From Triops longicaudatus (Eukaryota; Arthropoda; Branchiopoda; Notostraca; Triopsidae), in the NCBI GenBank assembly GCA_022885665.1, contig JAGQDJ010000024.1, forward strand, positions 124,001-188,000: a stretch of 64,000 nucleotides of DNA, given 5' to 3'. Under the pieces are notes generated by a model, which worked only from the letters and a program-made list of their open reading frames with translations, was not told the DNA's origin and did no database searches. The position numbers were made by a program, and so were the translations under genes. Shown here one piece after another: positions 1 to 11,964 of this stretch; the first letter of the stretch is position 1, and each line of letters opens with the position of its first letter.

Positions 1-40
1 ACTAGGCTCTTGCACGACGTTAGCTTTGAACAGTAATGGT

Positions 41-542
41 ATGTTGAAGTTATCGGAAGTTTTTTTAAAAAAAAAATTTAAAGCTTTTTTAAGGAATCCT
101 TGGAATGTATTCTGTTATATTATCGTAATTTTAGGGTCCATATTTTCCGGTGCAAGATTGGAAGAAGGGAGAAAGGAACATGTTAAGAAGATGGTCAGTG
201 TCTTAGGCCGAAAAATAGCTCAGACCGCGGCGAATGTATGTCAAACCTGCACATGTACATCGTACTTGGGTACTTCAGAAGCGTTTTGGCAATGCAGTCC
301 TTGTGCCCGGAAGTCGTTATCTTCCGTAGATTACGTAAGGCTTTTCGAATTCTGTACCCTTCTATATGTCGGGCGTTGATTAAGACAATCTCATTAACTT
401 ATAGAGTTTCTTAACTGATGAAATATCCCGAGAAGAGAGAATGGTAAGTAGCAAGAGTAAAAAAGGAAGTGATAAAAAAAAGAAGCCGAAAGAAACCTCT
501 ACGGAAGATGACGATGTGAATGATTCAGACGAAGCGGAGTGA
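41..542 (+). CDS. Small single-pass membrane protein, function unknown
   Basis: Two exons, 41..193 and 405..542, joined in phase 0 across a GT-AG intron (donor gtcagt, acceptor ttatag), give about 96 residues. The protein starts MLKLSEVFLKKKFKAF, has one hydrophobic stretch (about residues 25-40, NVFCYIIVILGSIFSG), then a charged cytosolic-type tail that becomes Lys-rich (KKGSDKKKKPKE) and ends in an acidic run (EDDDVNDSDEAE). This layout resembles short tail-charged ER membrane proteins such as the SMIM family, but I see no specific match. An AATAAA at 598..603 is a plausible polyadenylation signal. An upstream exon left of the window cannot be excluded. The open frame reading through the intron ends at 379 and is less likely because the second exon preserves phase and composition. 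Confidence 0.55.
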
Positions 543-954
543 ATATTTTGTTAAGTATACATTAGTTTACTCGTCGTCTTTGTACCGGCCGTTCTGAAAT
601 AAACTTTAGTGTAAAATGGACTTCGTGGGAGATAAAATCTGCTCTTGGAAACTACATTTATTACGATATTGTGTTAATAAACCAATTGTTAAACTTATAA
701 AATTCTGTGCGATACTGAGAAGTCATTTCAGAAAATGAATATTTATAAACTAATTCCAATAAGTGTTGCTAATTTACTTTTCAATTAAGTTTTCTATTTT
801 TGCATTCCACGGCGAGTAATTTTGTCCGTAGCTGGCTGCATTAATACCCTTGAGGCCATACGGACAGAAAACGAATGAGGGCGCGGCTTAAGAAATGTAA
901 ACAAAGACAACGTGCACCTCTGGGTGCATCAACGTGTTACATCTGTATACAAGA
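543..954. other. 3' UTR of the small membrane gene and RSAD1 promoter interval
   Basis: No gene seen. It contains AATAAA at 598..603 near the left end. The right half should contain the RSAD1 promoter and 5' UTR; no TATA box is evident. Confidence 0.5.
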
Positions 955-2595
955 ATGTTTTGGGTTTTTCGGCAACACAGTTTAAATCTTGTGTGTTCTT
1001 TTACAGTTTTGTCAACGAGAAATTTTGGTACAAGCACTGTAAGATCTGTTACAAACTTCGAAACATATAAACAAAACGCCTCTGTATATATCCATTGGCC
1101 GTATTGTCTTCAGAAATGCATTTACTGTAATTTCAACAAGTATGTGCAAAAGCCTAAAGACCCAGTGGAGGATGATATGGTGCAAGCTTTGTGTATTGAA
1201 CTGGAAACTCTGTTGAGCAAAAGCACAGTCTGTAATATAACCTCTGTATTTTTCGGTGGTGGGACGCCAAGTCTCCTTTCATCGAAATCCGTGGCTAAAG
1301 TTCTTGAGTGCTTGAAAAAGCTTGGAGTTCTAAAGCCTGTCACAGAGGTTAGTCTCGAATTCAACCCGTCGTCTTCGAATGTGGATAGCTTTAGAAATTT
1401 TCAAGAGTTGAAAGAAGCCGGTATTACCAGAATTTCAATCGGCTTGCAAGTATGCAGTACTAAAGTTGATCAAAAGTTCTTTTATATGTATAATTATGTG
1501 TCCATATCACAGGCTCTTGATAACGACAGTTTACGAAGGCTTGGAAGAGACCATGATACAAAGCAAGGCTTGGATACCATTCGAGCAGCGAAAGACGTTT
1601 TCGATCGCTCGGTTTCCATCGACTTGCTATTTCGACGCCCCAGACAAACTTTGACAAACTGGAAAAGCGAACTAGCGCAGTTGGCTCAAGAGACGGAGCT
1701 TAATCAGGTTTCGCTATACCAGTTGACTCCTGAGCGTGGCACTCCTTTATTTAACAAAGTAAAAAAAAAAATAGGAATTAGGAATTAAGACAAATGGTTG
1801 AATTGTGTAATATTTTTCTGTAGCTTAGCGAGAAGAAACTGATACTTCCGGATGAAAGCGAGACTGCTGATATGTACGAAGCGGCGGTTGATATGCTCCA
1901 GTCTGTGGGTGTGCTGCGTTATGAAGTTTCAAATTTCGCCAAGCCAGGACTTGAATGTCATCACAACGTCAGTTACTGGCAAGGTGGACAGTATATTGGA
2001 ATTGGTCCCGGAGCTCATGGCAGGTATTATTTATGAAGTACTTTCCTGATTAAGTATATTTTCAAACAATAAATATTTGATAAGAGCCTGAGTATAAATC
2101 GTTGCTTCTTCTTTAGTAAATATAAATTATTTTTGTTGTATTCATGTATTTCCCTACAGATTATTAATTTTTGAAAAATATTTCTGAAGGTTTTTCCTGC
2201 GAGAAACGGAAGCTAGACATGCCCGAATTCAGACTCTGGAGCCTCGTGGTTGGTTGGAGGAAGTTCGACGCTTTGGTCACGCTACGAGGAAGTCGACTGA
2301 ACAAAGCTCGCAAGATATCCTTTCCGAATTACTTGCGTCAGGGCTTCGGACTAGAATGGGAATATCAGAGGAGCGGTGGAATATCTTCGCCGTAGAATCC
2401 TTACGAGACATATTCGTTGGAAAGTCCGAGTTTCAGAGTTTAGTCGATCACGAATTGATTAAATTTTCTAATGCGACTTTGCGTTCAACTGCAAAAGGAT
2501 TGGCACTGGTGGACAGTATTGTACCCGTGTTACTCTCTGTACTATATTCAACATCATCAACGAGTTGTGTATCATCCCCGGTACCAAATAGCTAA
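955..2595 (+). CDS. RSAD1: RSAD1, mitochondrial HemW-like radical SAM protein
   Basis: Four exons (955..1449, 1513..1758, 1824..2023, 2190..2595) encode about 448 residues, close to the vertebrate protein. The N-terminus is hydrophobic, basic and Ser/Thr-rich with no acids for 30 residues, as in a mitochondrial presequence. The radical-SAM cluster motif CxxxCxxC is present (C51, C55, C58, in PYCLQKCIYCNF), followed by the SAM-binding glycine motif FFGGGTPS. The HemW-type signature HHNVSYWQGGQYIGIGPGAHG-like block spans the third exon, and the C-terminal winged-helix part contains LRTRMGIS. Family knowledge: HemW proteins bind heme and S-adenosylmethionine and are linked to heme delivery to respiratory enzymes; RSAD1 is the animal form. 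ATG 955 is the first in-frame ATG; the frame is open further up without one. The first intron (63 bp) is in frame and free of stops. AATAAA at 2663..2668 follows. Confidence 0.93.
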
Positions 2596-3168
2596 CAAGT
2601 GTGTTCACACCCTCTACCTGTATTTATAGCCTATAAGGAAAATGTGAGAAAGTCGACAGTTCAATAAAAAATAAATTTAATCCAGACCCGTTTTAATATG
2701 CGGAGATACGTGCAAAAATTACGGTAGCGGATCGGAGCTTTTTACTCTTTCCGTATATTTTTGCGACAACACGCTTACAACATGGCAGCACTCGTAACTG
2801 ATGTCCTAGGTTGAATGCACATGCCAGACCAGTTTTATGTGCTCCTTTACCCTACATAGTCGCCTTTTGGAATAAAGCTGCAAAAAAAATATAGCAATAG
2901 TAATAAAAGTGGTAATAACAGTAATAATAATAATAAATATGGACTCTTTTGGCCTATAGGTGGCGGTTCTAAGTGGGCTCTTTAGACCTGCACCCACTTA
3001 AAACGCACGTGTTTTCCCTTGTCAACAAGAATTTGAAAACAACCAAACCGTAGCACCCAAGCGGCCATTTATTGCAATTGATAGGCGGCGCCACCGTCAA
3101 TATAAAATATGTCAATGCACGTGGTTTGCTAATAGAAGTTTGTTAAGCGCGAATTCGTTGCTGTGAAA
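2596..3168. other. Intergenic interval between RSAD1 and RBM34
   Basis: Contains the RSAD1 polyadenylation signal (2663..2668) and an imperfect AAT/TAA-rich run around 2913-2940. The last 150 bp should be the RBM34 promoter and 5' UTR. No coding signal seen. Confidence 0.5.
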
Positions 3169-4924
3169 ATGAGTGGATACAAGGTTGGAAGCGTGGCTGG
3201 GTTAATTACTGAGAAGACTGAGATTAAGCCAGAATTGGCTAATTTGTTTAATGTTAAGCAAAACAAGCCAGTGTTTGTTCAAACACCGGTTCAGCCTAAT
3301 GTTGACAGTCCGGTGCAAAAGAAGAAAAAACATAAGAAATCTAAAGCGGAGAAAAAATCTACAGTAACGAACACAGTTGAAGCACAACCAGAAGCATCAA
3401 AGCAAACAGCAGAAAACGTACCTGTCGTTACGCCTAAAGCGAATGGCTCTGTTAAGAGCACCGTCGCAGGCGTCGTCCAGGAAGCTCCCCAGCCAGTGAA
3501 TGCACAGAAGAAGAAGAAAAAGCGCAAAGTGTCGTCTACTCCAGGAGAGTTTGGTATTGACGTATTACCCTCGAAACCTAAGCTAAAAAAGTAAGAATAC
3601 CTCCTGTACATTAGGGTTCAAGGTTTCTGTGTACTATTCCTATTCTTGTTTAAATATTTGTGTTTATTTGTACATCTCTTAATGCATGCGTCTAATTTTT
3701 AGGCTTTCTGAAGACGCTGGACCTTTATCCATAGAGGAGTTGCCCAGCCCTGCTGCATCAGATTCTGAAAGTGACGATGAGGAAGCTAAAGATAAGAAGG
3801 ATCAACCTAAGAAAGCCAAAAAGAAGAACGCAGAAAAGAAAAAAGTCGATGAAAAAACCGAAGATCTTTCTAGCACTGTATTTGTAAAAAATATACCCAT
3901 CAAAAGTCAGCGCAAAACTTTGGCCAAATTTTTCTCCAAATATGGGAAAGTTGAAAAAGTCTGGATACGCTGTGTTCCGGTGGACGAATCCACCACTTCC
4001 AAAAAAGTCGCCGCTATTATGTAAGAATTCCCAGAATAATGTTTTGCTCAAAAGCGTATTAATTTTACGGAATTTTAGGCAGAAATTTCACCCGTCGCGT
4101 AGCTCCTTATCGGCTTGTGTCAAATTTAAAAATTTACAAGAAGCCGCAGCTGCTGTAGCGGATTCCGGTGTTGAATTCCACAACCATCATTTGTCTATTT
4201 CGTGGGCTCGGGGCGCAAAAAGTGATAAAGCCCAAAAGAATCAGCAACATGATACCAAAAAAGCAATCTTTGTTGGTGCTCTACCATTTAGTAAGTTTCC
4301 TCCGATTCAAATTAACGCAGAACTTTTTAGGAATTTTACCAATGTTTTGTATTTTCTTTAGCTTTAGAGGATGAAGAGCTCTGGAATCATTTTAAAGAAT
4401 GTGGTCGAGTTGTTGACGTCAGAATCATTCGTGATTCTCAAACTGGATTAGGCAAAGGATTCGGTTACGTAAATTTTGAGGTATATTCCGTCTTATTATG
4501 GTACATTTATTAGAAGTAATCTTTGCAATGGTCAGACTGAAGATGCAGTCGAACTGGCGTTGAAATTGAACGGTTCCCAGTTGAACGAACGCAGAATACG
4601 CGTGAAACGAGCAACCACACAACCGGCGAAGATACAACGCCCCGAAAATAAATCCCAGCCGAGAACTGGAGTTCCAAAAAAGATTAGCAAGGTCAACAGG
4701 AAAAAGCAAGGGCCAAAAGGTGCCCCAGCCACTGCAACACCCCAAAAAGTTGCTTCTTTCGCAGGTGAAACGGCTAGCGAAAAAGGAAACAAAAAGGTAC
4801 GTAGAAGTTTACGAAAATTTACTGGGTATCTTTTATATGATAAATTCTGTAATTTCAGGCTAAGAAATTGGGCGCGGGCGACAAAAAGAAAAGGATGATT
4901 GCCAAAAAACTAGGGGCAGCGTAA
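3169..4924 (+). CDS. RBM34: RBM34, nucleolar RNA-binding protein with two RRMs
   Basis: Six exons (3169..3590, 3703..4020, 4079..4290, 4362..4480, 4536..4796, 4859..4924) give about 465 residues; all junction phases agree. The N-terminal 180 residues are Lys/Glu-rich with nuclear or nucleolar-type basic runs ([16 protein letters not shown]). RRM1 starts at TVFVKNIPI (RNP2), with RNP1-like CVKFKN. RRM2 starts at [10 protein letters not shown] and has a canonical RNP1, GKGFGYVNF, on exon 4. The tail is basic ([12 protein letters not shown]). Family knowledge: RBM34 (yeast Nop12 relative) acts in nucleolar large-subunit ribosome maturation. The 3' end converges on CDPF1 with 38 bp between stop codons. 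ATG 3169 is preceded by an in-frame GTG without Kozak support. Confidence 0.93.
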
Positions 4925-4962
4925 TTTGTTGTATTTACTAAGTTTCAATACAGAAAACCCGA

Positions 4963-5310
4963 CTATGAACGAATTTTGCGTTTTACTTCCGCTGGAAAGC
5001 GTTCCCGGTTCTCTAATGCGCATTTCTGGCACATGCGCCTACCGTAGAATACCGAGCACCCCGTGTTTTGACACACTGGTTTACTACAGAAAACGCAATC
5101 AGATCCCAGCAGCAGAAATGAGTTTTCGCCAGGCGGACTGAACGGATCACGCATGATGTACGAATCTTCGGCAAAAACAATCCCTCTAGCCCCTGGTACA
5201 GTCCTGCCTTTGTCGAAGGTGTAACGTTCTGTCATTTCACATATGACACATGTGAAAACCCCTCCTTGGGGCTTCTCGTCCTCGTGTTTGACCTGATCTG
5301 CGTTATTCAT
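4963..5310 (-). CDS. CDPF1: CDPF1, cysteine-rich DPF-motif protein
   Basis: A single uninterrupted exon of 115 codons. The signature MRDPFSPPG (DPF motif) follows the conserved FAEDSYIM block. Cysteine pairs CVIC, CVFC and CQKC, plus CQNTGC with FYGRRMC, suggest zinc binding. Length and order match the animal CDPF1 (formerly C22orf40) family of about 120 residues, whose role is unknown. Its ATG (5308..5310) lies inside the last codons of IBA57, out of frame with it, so there is no room for its own promoter or for an intron. It must be translated from the IBA57 mRNA, from a promoter inside IBA57, or after trans-splicing. Its stop lies 38 bp from the convergent RBM34 stop. Confidence 0.9.
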   Translation of the reverse strand: MNNADQVKHEDEKPQGGVFTCVICEMTERYTFDKGRTVPGARGIVFAEDSYIMRDPFSPPGENSFLLLGSDCVFCSKPVCQNTGCSVFYGRRMCQKCALENRERFPAEVKRKIRS

Positions 5311-6283
5311 TGTGCTGGTTGTCTTTAGGAGCTTCGATAGGCCACCAGTCGGGTTTGTAAGTTTTAGCGGGTACCTTCCCGTCTACGTACAAGACTTCTT
5401 GCGCCAAAGCTTCCGACAGATGTAGCAAACCTAAACCAAAATTATTTACACCCAAACTACGCAGTTTTCCAACAACTTTCTGATTAAAGTCTTTGACTGC
5501 GGTATCAAAAGGAGAATCGCAAGTATTTAAGAATTGTAGTGGCATCAAACGTTTGCGGATGACACCAGTATGGTGAGTGCGAGCGGTAAGTTCTTGGCCT
5601 AAATAGCAGCCTTTATGGAAACTGACTCCGTGGAGGTAATCGCAGTTAGACTCGAGAGGAAGCGCTTTCCCGGGGGGCAGGTCTTCGATTCCTTCGCTGA
5701 TTCCGAGCTGATATCGTAGTTTCTCGTAGACTTTTATGTCTTCTATCTTCAAATGACTCGCCAGCGCTTGTGGATTTTGAGTTTGCTTAAGAACTAATCT
5801 CGAGCCCAGCAGTTTCGTCCTAGGATCGGGAATTAGGGAAGAATTGATATCCGCGAACGAGTCTGTGGGAGAATGAAGAATATTCCAAAGAAGGAGATCC
5901 TCTTGGGGTTCGATGGTAATTTTTCTTCGGACACGATAGGAAGCAAGGTGTTTGCATAAGGAGTTAACAGCTTGCGTATCGCACTCTAATTGATATTCAT
6001 TTTCGCGAAGGGTTTTATATATGAGGGAGTCGTACAGTACTCGGCCTTTAGTGTTCAGAAACATGGCGTATATGACGGGTGCGCCATCATCCAGATGCCT
6101 GATGTCATTCGTGATAAGTCCTTGAAGAAAATCATGCGTCTTTTCGCCAGAGACTTTAATGAGCCTTCGTTTACTTTTCAAAGGGATCGCTACCACAGTT
6201 CCGTTCTGAGAAGTCGACAGAAAACTGGTGAATATTTGCCAACTACGTGCAATGTTTTGTTTACGGAGAAGTACATTAAACAT
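5303..6283 (-). CDS. IBA57: IBA57, mitochondrial Fe-S assembly folate-binding-type protein
   Basis: One intronless frame of 326 residues, similar to the animal IBA57 length. It has an Arg/Lys/Ser-rich N-terminus compatible with mitochondrial import (MFNVLLRKQNIARSW), the YgfZ/GcvT-type start LIKVSGEKTHDFLQGLITND at about 41-60, and the diagnostic KGCYLGQE motif at 224-231 with Cys226. Family knowledge: IBA57 acts with ISCA1 and ISCA2 to mature mitochondrial 4Fe-4S proteins such as aconitase and lipoate synthase. The stop codon (5303..5305) overlaps the CDPF1 start by an 8-nt shared segment. It diverges from URB2 across 6284..6838. Lack of introns in both IBA57 and CDPF1 contrasts with every neighbour and might mean an old retroposition event, but no poly(A) remnant or target duplication was seen. 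Confidence 0.93.
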   Translation of the reverse strand: MFNVLLRKQNIARSWQIFTSFLSTSQNGTVVAIPLKSKRRLIKVSGEKTHDFLQGLITNDIRHLDDGAPVIYAMFLNTKGRVLYDSLIYKTLRENEYQLECDTQAVNSLCKHLASYRVRRKITIEPQEDLLLWNILHSPTDSFADINSSLIPDPRTKLLGSRLVLKQTQNPQALASHLKIEDIKVYEKLRYQLGISEGIEDLPPGKALPLESNCDYLHGVSFHKGCYLGQELTARTHHTGVIRKRLMPLQFLNTCDSPFDTAVKDFNQKVVGKLRSLGVNNFGLGLLHLSEALAQEVLYVDGKVPAKTYKPDWWPIEAPKDNQHNE

Positions 6284-6838
6284 ATCTTCAATCTGAATCT
6301 TTACCGCTACACGCGGTTGTTGTTATGGTCTTCTTTTTACCTCACAGTTAAAAGTTTTTAATTCGCTTGCAATGGTTACAAGCTTTGTTCTACTATCGAT
6401 ATTATCCCTTCCGCGGTGTATCGACCTGTACGAAAAATTCACATTCACCCTTGAATCTTATTATCCAAATCGTCCATAAAAAGTTAAATTTTACTTATAA
6501 ATTGAAGGAAGCAAGAAATTTTATGCCAAAATATTGTTTATGGATAATTTTTGTTTGCTTGAATAATTAATTAGATACCCTTGGTAATATTTTTTTTAAT
6601 TTTCTAAGTTTCTTGTTATCCGAAGCTTGTAAAATTCAGGTGAACTTCGGATAAGCGAAGCTTTGTAAACTGTAGCCGCGAAGGCAAGTAAGCTCGTAAA
6701 GTATTGGTTCCAAAATAGTATTTAATGTGAGTGACCCCTATCAATGACTAATTATCTAATAATTCTCTTTTTATTATAACAGAAAGCTAAAATTACCGGA
6801 ATTTTAACTGCGACTGGAGTTTTCATGCTGTGAATACC
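6284..6838. promoter_or_regulatory. Divergent promoter interval of IBA57 and URB2
   Basis: 555 bp between two opposite start codons, so both promoters must lie here (inference). It contains a perfect 10-bp inverted repeat, TTATCCGAAG at 6616..6625 and CTTCGGATAA at 6645..6654. The phrase ACTTCGGATA also occurs inside the MITE at 28.4 kb, so a decayed element of that family may sit here. No TATA box is convincing. Confidence 0.45.
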
Positions 6839-9800
6839 ATGGCTTCAGGTGAACACGTGCTTTTATTTTTGTTCAAACTAAACCACATGTTTAGTTGTGC
6901 ATTTCAGTGTTTTGTCAAAATCAAGCCTACATTTCGGAGTTAGACTAACTGTACTTGACATTACAGGAATACGGCTAAAGTTACTGAATGATTCCATCCC
7001 CTTCTCCAAGCGTTTGACTTTGGCTCAAAATGCCTACAAATGGGAGAGAGATGGCATCACGACAGATCCTAATGAATCTTTGGCAGGAAAGGAGCAAGTT
7101 ATACTCGACTGGATTGTCGACATGTTAGACTTAGAAGAGGATACATCGACAATCCTTCAATTATGCGCAGCCCTCAAAGCTTGCCTTTCGAGTCCCAGGA
7201 CTGTACTCTCGGCTGTTACTTTAAAGCCGAAATTTGCTATGGTAATTTTTTGTCGCGTAACTATATTGTATCGTAATATTTCATTTGATGGTAGGTATTC
7301 ACAAAAAAAATCGAGAATCTTGAGTGCAGGGAAACTCTTCTCGGGTGCTTACGACAAGTCGTCTCGCTACGTACAGTTTTTCGCTTTTCTTTACTGCCCA
7401 CGGACGTGTTCACGCAGATCGTAAATATTTAACGATCTCCTATAGAATTGCATTGCTGGAATTGTTTGTATTTTAGGTCGGAAGTGTGTTAAAAGCATCT
7501 TTGGAGGTGGAATTCGGCAACGAACTCGTCGACGAGCTAGCTTCGAAGTTTCATTCATACCAAAGCCAACAATCAGATCAGTTTGTGTTCTTAGTCTCGG
7601 TACTAAAACACCTAGCTGTGCCTATATTACACATTCAAGAAAGTCATCCCTCCTATACAAAATGGCAGAAGGAACTTGGCAGTGTAATTTTTGCCGATGC
7701 GTTTCGCCCTGACTGGTCCAAAGTTACGAAAGAAATTACCCCCGTTATTCGAACCATTTTGGAATTCGTTTGTAGCCTATCCGAAAGAAAACTACGGCTT
7801 CGTTTATACATAGTTTTGGGTTATGGCTACATACGACGCTACAGGGATCACGGAGTGCAGTCATTATCTGTCTTTAGCGCAGTGTGTGCAACAATGGGTC
7901 TATTTCTTCGAAACAAAGGCCAGCAACCCTTGATATCTGAGCAAGATATTGCTTCGTCAACAAGCGACCTAGACGATGAAAGCACTTTAGAGTGTTTGAT
8001 GGCGATTTTGAAACCTTTGGAAAATCATAATTTGGACTTCCACGTAGAATTAAAAACGGTGTCATGGCTTATGTTCCTGCAACTTTTGGGGCAAAAACTG
8101 GCAAAAGTTGCTGTTGACTTCAAACCTATTCACGCCGACATCTATAATGTTTTCATTAAAGTGAACCCCGCGATATTTTTGCCGTCAACTAGCCTTTTGG
8201 TTGAAAAGTGTCTCCAAAATGCGTCAAATGAAGCTGCGAGTCGCATCTTAAGACTTCTCCTGGAAGCTTTTGTCAAACTACGTAACGTCCCTAAGCTTTT
8301 AGCGCAAATCTTGACATTTGCGTCTACCTCAAGCCACGCGATATGGCCCGAATTGTTTCTTGAGAGCTTGGGCACTGTCCTAGAAACTTTACCTGTCAAT
8401 CAATCGATGGCTGTTTGGGAAATGTGCATTTCGCACCTGAAAAGTTTACCACCCCAGCAGACCAGTGCCGCTTTTGCAATCCGCCTTTTAACAACAATGC
8501 TTATGCATGTAAAAATAGCCGATAATTCGTTGCCCGACACTTTGATTGACCAAGTCCATAAAAAATTGGAACAGACGAAAGAAATCCTAACCGGTTTCCC
8601 ACGAAATGGGGTAAGTAAACGATAATCTTAGTCTTTTTTATTATTATTTACTTCCATTTTATTTACTTATTCAATTCGTGTGAGGCACTCGAAATGAAGA
8701 TCTGTTTCTTCTCTAGGAAAACTGTACTCTCCTTCTGCATTGTGGGTTAGCCTGGGGTGAACTCGTAATTCTGATGTTACTGTATAGTCAACATTATCGT
8801 GACTTGACCCCAAATGTCATGCACACACCGTGCGAATCGTCTGAATCTGAAGTGGCTAATATTTCGACTTTGCATTCTTACCTTCAGCCAGATGAATGGA
8901 AGCTAATTTTTGAAGAAAAAACTTCGGACAGAAAACTATTGGTTACTTCATTTTACGTTAAATACTTTGTGTTCTTATCTAACGTATGGTTGTAGGCAAA
9001 GTTGGTGGTCCAAAAAGTGAAAGCCTCAGCGCTGTTTATGAAAAATCCGGATGATTCACTGGGGCCGCTGGTAGAAAATACGTTCGCAAACTTCCCAATC
9101 CAAGTTATCGCTAGCGTAAACAACTTCGAAGTGCTCCTGCCCTACATGCAGGATTCCCATTTCGAAGCTTTAGTGAAGCATGTCATTGAGGAGTCAGTCG
9201 CCAGTGGAATCAGCCATGACTTCCTGCAGAAATTTCAGTTCTTGGAATCCGAACGGTTTCAGTTGGCGTTAGTCCAAGCTATTACGCGTTGCATTGGGCA
9301 AATCTTCTCCTCTAAGAAAAGGAAGCGTGATGAAAACCCTGTGGAAATGCCTTCTTTTCTACAAACAGTTTGGCAGCAACTTTTGACGCCTTCGTCCGCA
9401 TGGAGTACATCCAAACGTGAAGTTACGGAAGACCTTAACGGCTTGGCCGCTGTTGCGGACATAATCATAACAAGTGCTTCTCAGCCTGTTCCTTTGCAAA
9501 ATTATCCCATGTTGAAGACGTTAACCAGCCTTATTGGTACACTACCACTGGAGTATTTGAATGGTTCGCCGTGTATAATCCTCTTGTTTGCAATTGTCAC
9601 ACTCTTGACGTGTGTGGATTTCCAAGCGCCTTCCGCGGAGTCTGTGCTTTGTAAGAAAGCACTGTACGAACTTTTGGTACGACTGCTTGACAATCCGGAC
9701 AAGTATTCGTACATTTTCACATACTTTCGAGTGGACTACGTCATCGGTTTCGTCTTGCGTGACTTGGAGGCGACTTTTGAATCACAGCATCAGATTTACG

Positions 9801-11927
9801 CCGTAGCGAAGCTCGTTCTCCCAAGCTTGACGGAGGAAATCATGAAAAGCCCCGGTTCGATCACATCTTTGAAGAACTTTGTCAAAACCGGTTTTAGCTC
9901 TGACAATCTCTGGCATCGATATTTTCAAATTATAGCCATGGAGACTTTGTGGGCGTCGCTTCATGATATGAAGGCCTTGTCCATGAAACAAGCTGCGCAC
10001 AAATTGTTTCTGCGGTTAGCCAAGCAATTTTATCTGCAATTTAAGAGCGTAGCTTTCCCGGATAATTTTCGGAAATATAGTCTGGTTGACAAGGTCATTT
10101 TTTTCCGAGGACTGACAAGCTATTTGAAGGCTTACGCGGCGTCGCAACGACAAGAGCAAAGAAATAAGCAAACGAAGGCCAATGTGACGGTCTTGACGCT
10201 CAAGATGCAAAAATTACTGGTGCACTTGCGCTACATTATCAAATCGGCGTTGCCGCTCGTAACGTCGTCGGACGCCGACTTGGGACAAGCGGTTGTGGGC
10301 TTTTTTGAAAACCACTTACTAAACCTAAGCTGCTGGCCCAAACACGATTACTCGCCTGTGAGAATGGAACTTTGGAAAATGTACAGGCAGAGTCCTGACC
10401 AACGCTGGAATGATGCCCTAATCCAGCGGGTTTTGGGAATGGCACAAGAAGGAGAGCTCAAGCTCATGCTTGATGGCTTAATGAACGACATGGTAGTATT
10501 TTGTTTATAATTTTTTTTCTCTCTATTTACAAGTAGAAATTTACAGATTAAACAATAATTTAAAAAAGTAAGGCGAACTAGCTTTTTGATTTTATTCTTA
10601 GCATTCGTTCGTACAAAATAAAGACAAAAAGTTTATTAAATGTAATAATTTACTCTGCCGTGATTACGTTTGTGACTGCGAATTCTGCATTGTATGTTCA
10701 ACTTAAAATGTTTATATTTCTAGGACGATTGTTGCCAAAATCGAGGGAATTTGAAGCGAACGTTGACTTTGTGGAAACATTTAGTTTCCGCTAGTCTCGA
10801 GTCTGGAAAAAGGGTGGCTTTACGAACTACGGTCATACAGAACACATTACCGGCGCTAGAGACGATGGTTCTCGACGCTGTCAACGAATACAAGCTAAAC
10901 CGGGATCAAAAATTGCTCTGCAGTAACGTTCTTCCTGTACTCGACACGTTCCGAACATTAGTTAGTGCCGAAAAGGTTTGTTCATTCTTTACAAGATTTT
11001 CTGTTCAAATAAATTTTCGTCTAGATCTATGTAACATCGGATGACGTGGGCAGTTTTTTCGCGCCACTGCTGGCGCTACCTTGGTCCGAAATTGAAGACA
11101 TGCACGACTTTGTTGACCTGTTCACGGCAGCCTATAAGATTTTACACAGCTTTTTAAGCCAGCATGAAGAAATTGCTGGTGATAGAATTCCCTTGTCATT
11201 ACAACTGCTTAGGCAGATGATATTCACAGTGGCATCCCGGGCTGACCAGAGTAGAAAGCTGAGCACGGAAGATTTGGAGACCATGGTAGCTTGTGCTGAA
11301 CGAATTGCACGGTCTGTTATTTTTTTATCTTTTTATTTAGTTAGTTTTTAAATTATTTAATTCCTATTCGGGCGAAGGTGTACCATAGCCATTTTTGTGC
11401 ATCCGGCATTCCCTCGTCCGACGGTCGTCCTCATTAGCTCTACACTAACGAACCTATTTTTCGAGCTATTGGTACAATGTATATTTCAGAAAAAAAAAAT
11501 AAGTCTTAACTCTAACTTTAAATTGATCACAGTGCGTGTGAAGATATTTAGTACTGCGGACTTATGTTTGGTATTTTTTTTATTTCGACATTTTTTATTT
11601 TATTTTTTATTTATATTTTAAAATTATTATTTTTTTTTTTTATTTTTGACCCGTAAACAAGTGCGTAGTTAGATTCGACGTACGCATTATTTAGAGATGG
11701 GAGAAATCCCTCGGACTTGCTTGTGTCGGCTTAGAGAGTGTACATCGTATTACAGTTTTTCACATATTCTCATGTTTTTGTGTTTGTTCTATTTTTTCTC
11801 TGTTGCAGGGTGATATCATTGACAGCAAATCATAAATTACGCTACAGACGCGTAGCAGCTTACATTGGAGCGGATTTGTTGGAGACATTGCAGCGCGGCA
11901 CCGTGTACCCTGCAGTCAAGGTAGACC

Positions 11928-11964
<37 letters not shown>

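Noticed and set aside
3291..3611. Minus-strand frame antisense to RBM34 exon 1
   Set aside because: Shadow of the Lys-rich coding exon (poly-Phe/Leu on the reverse strand).
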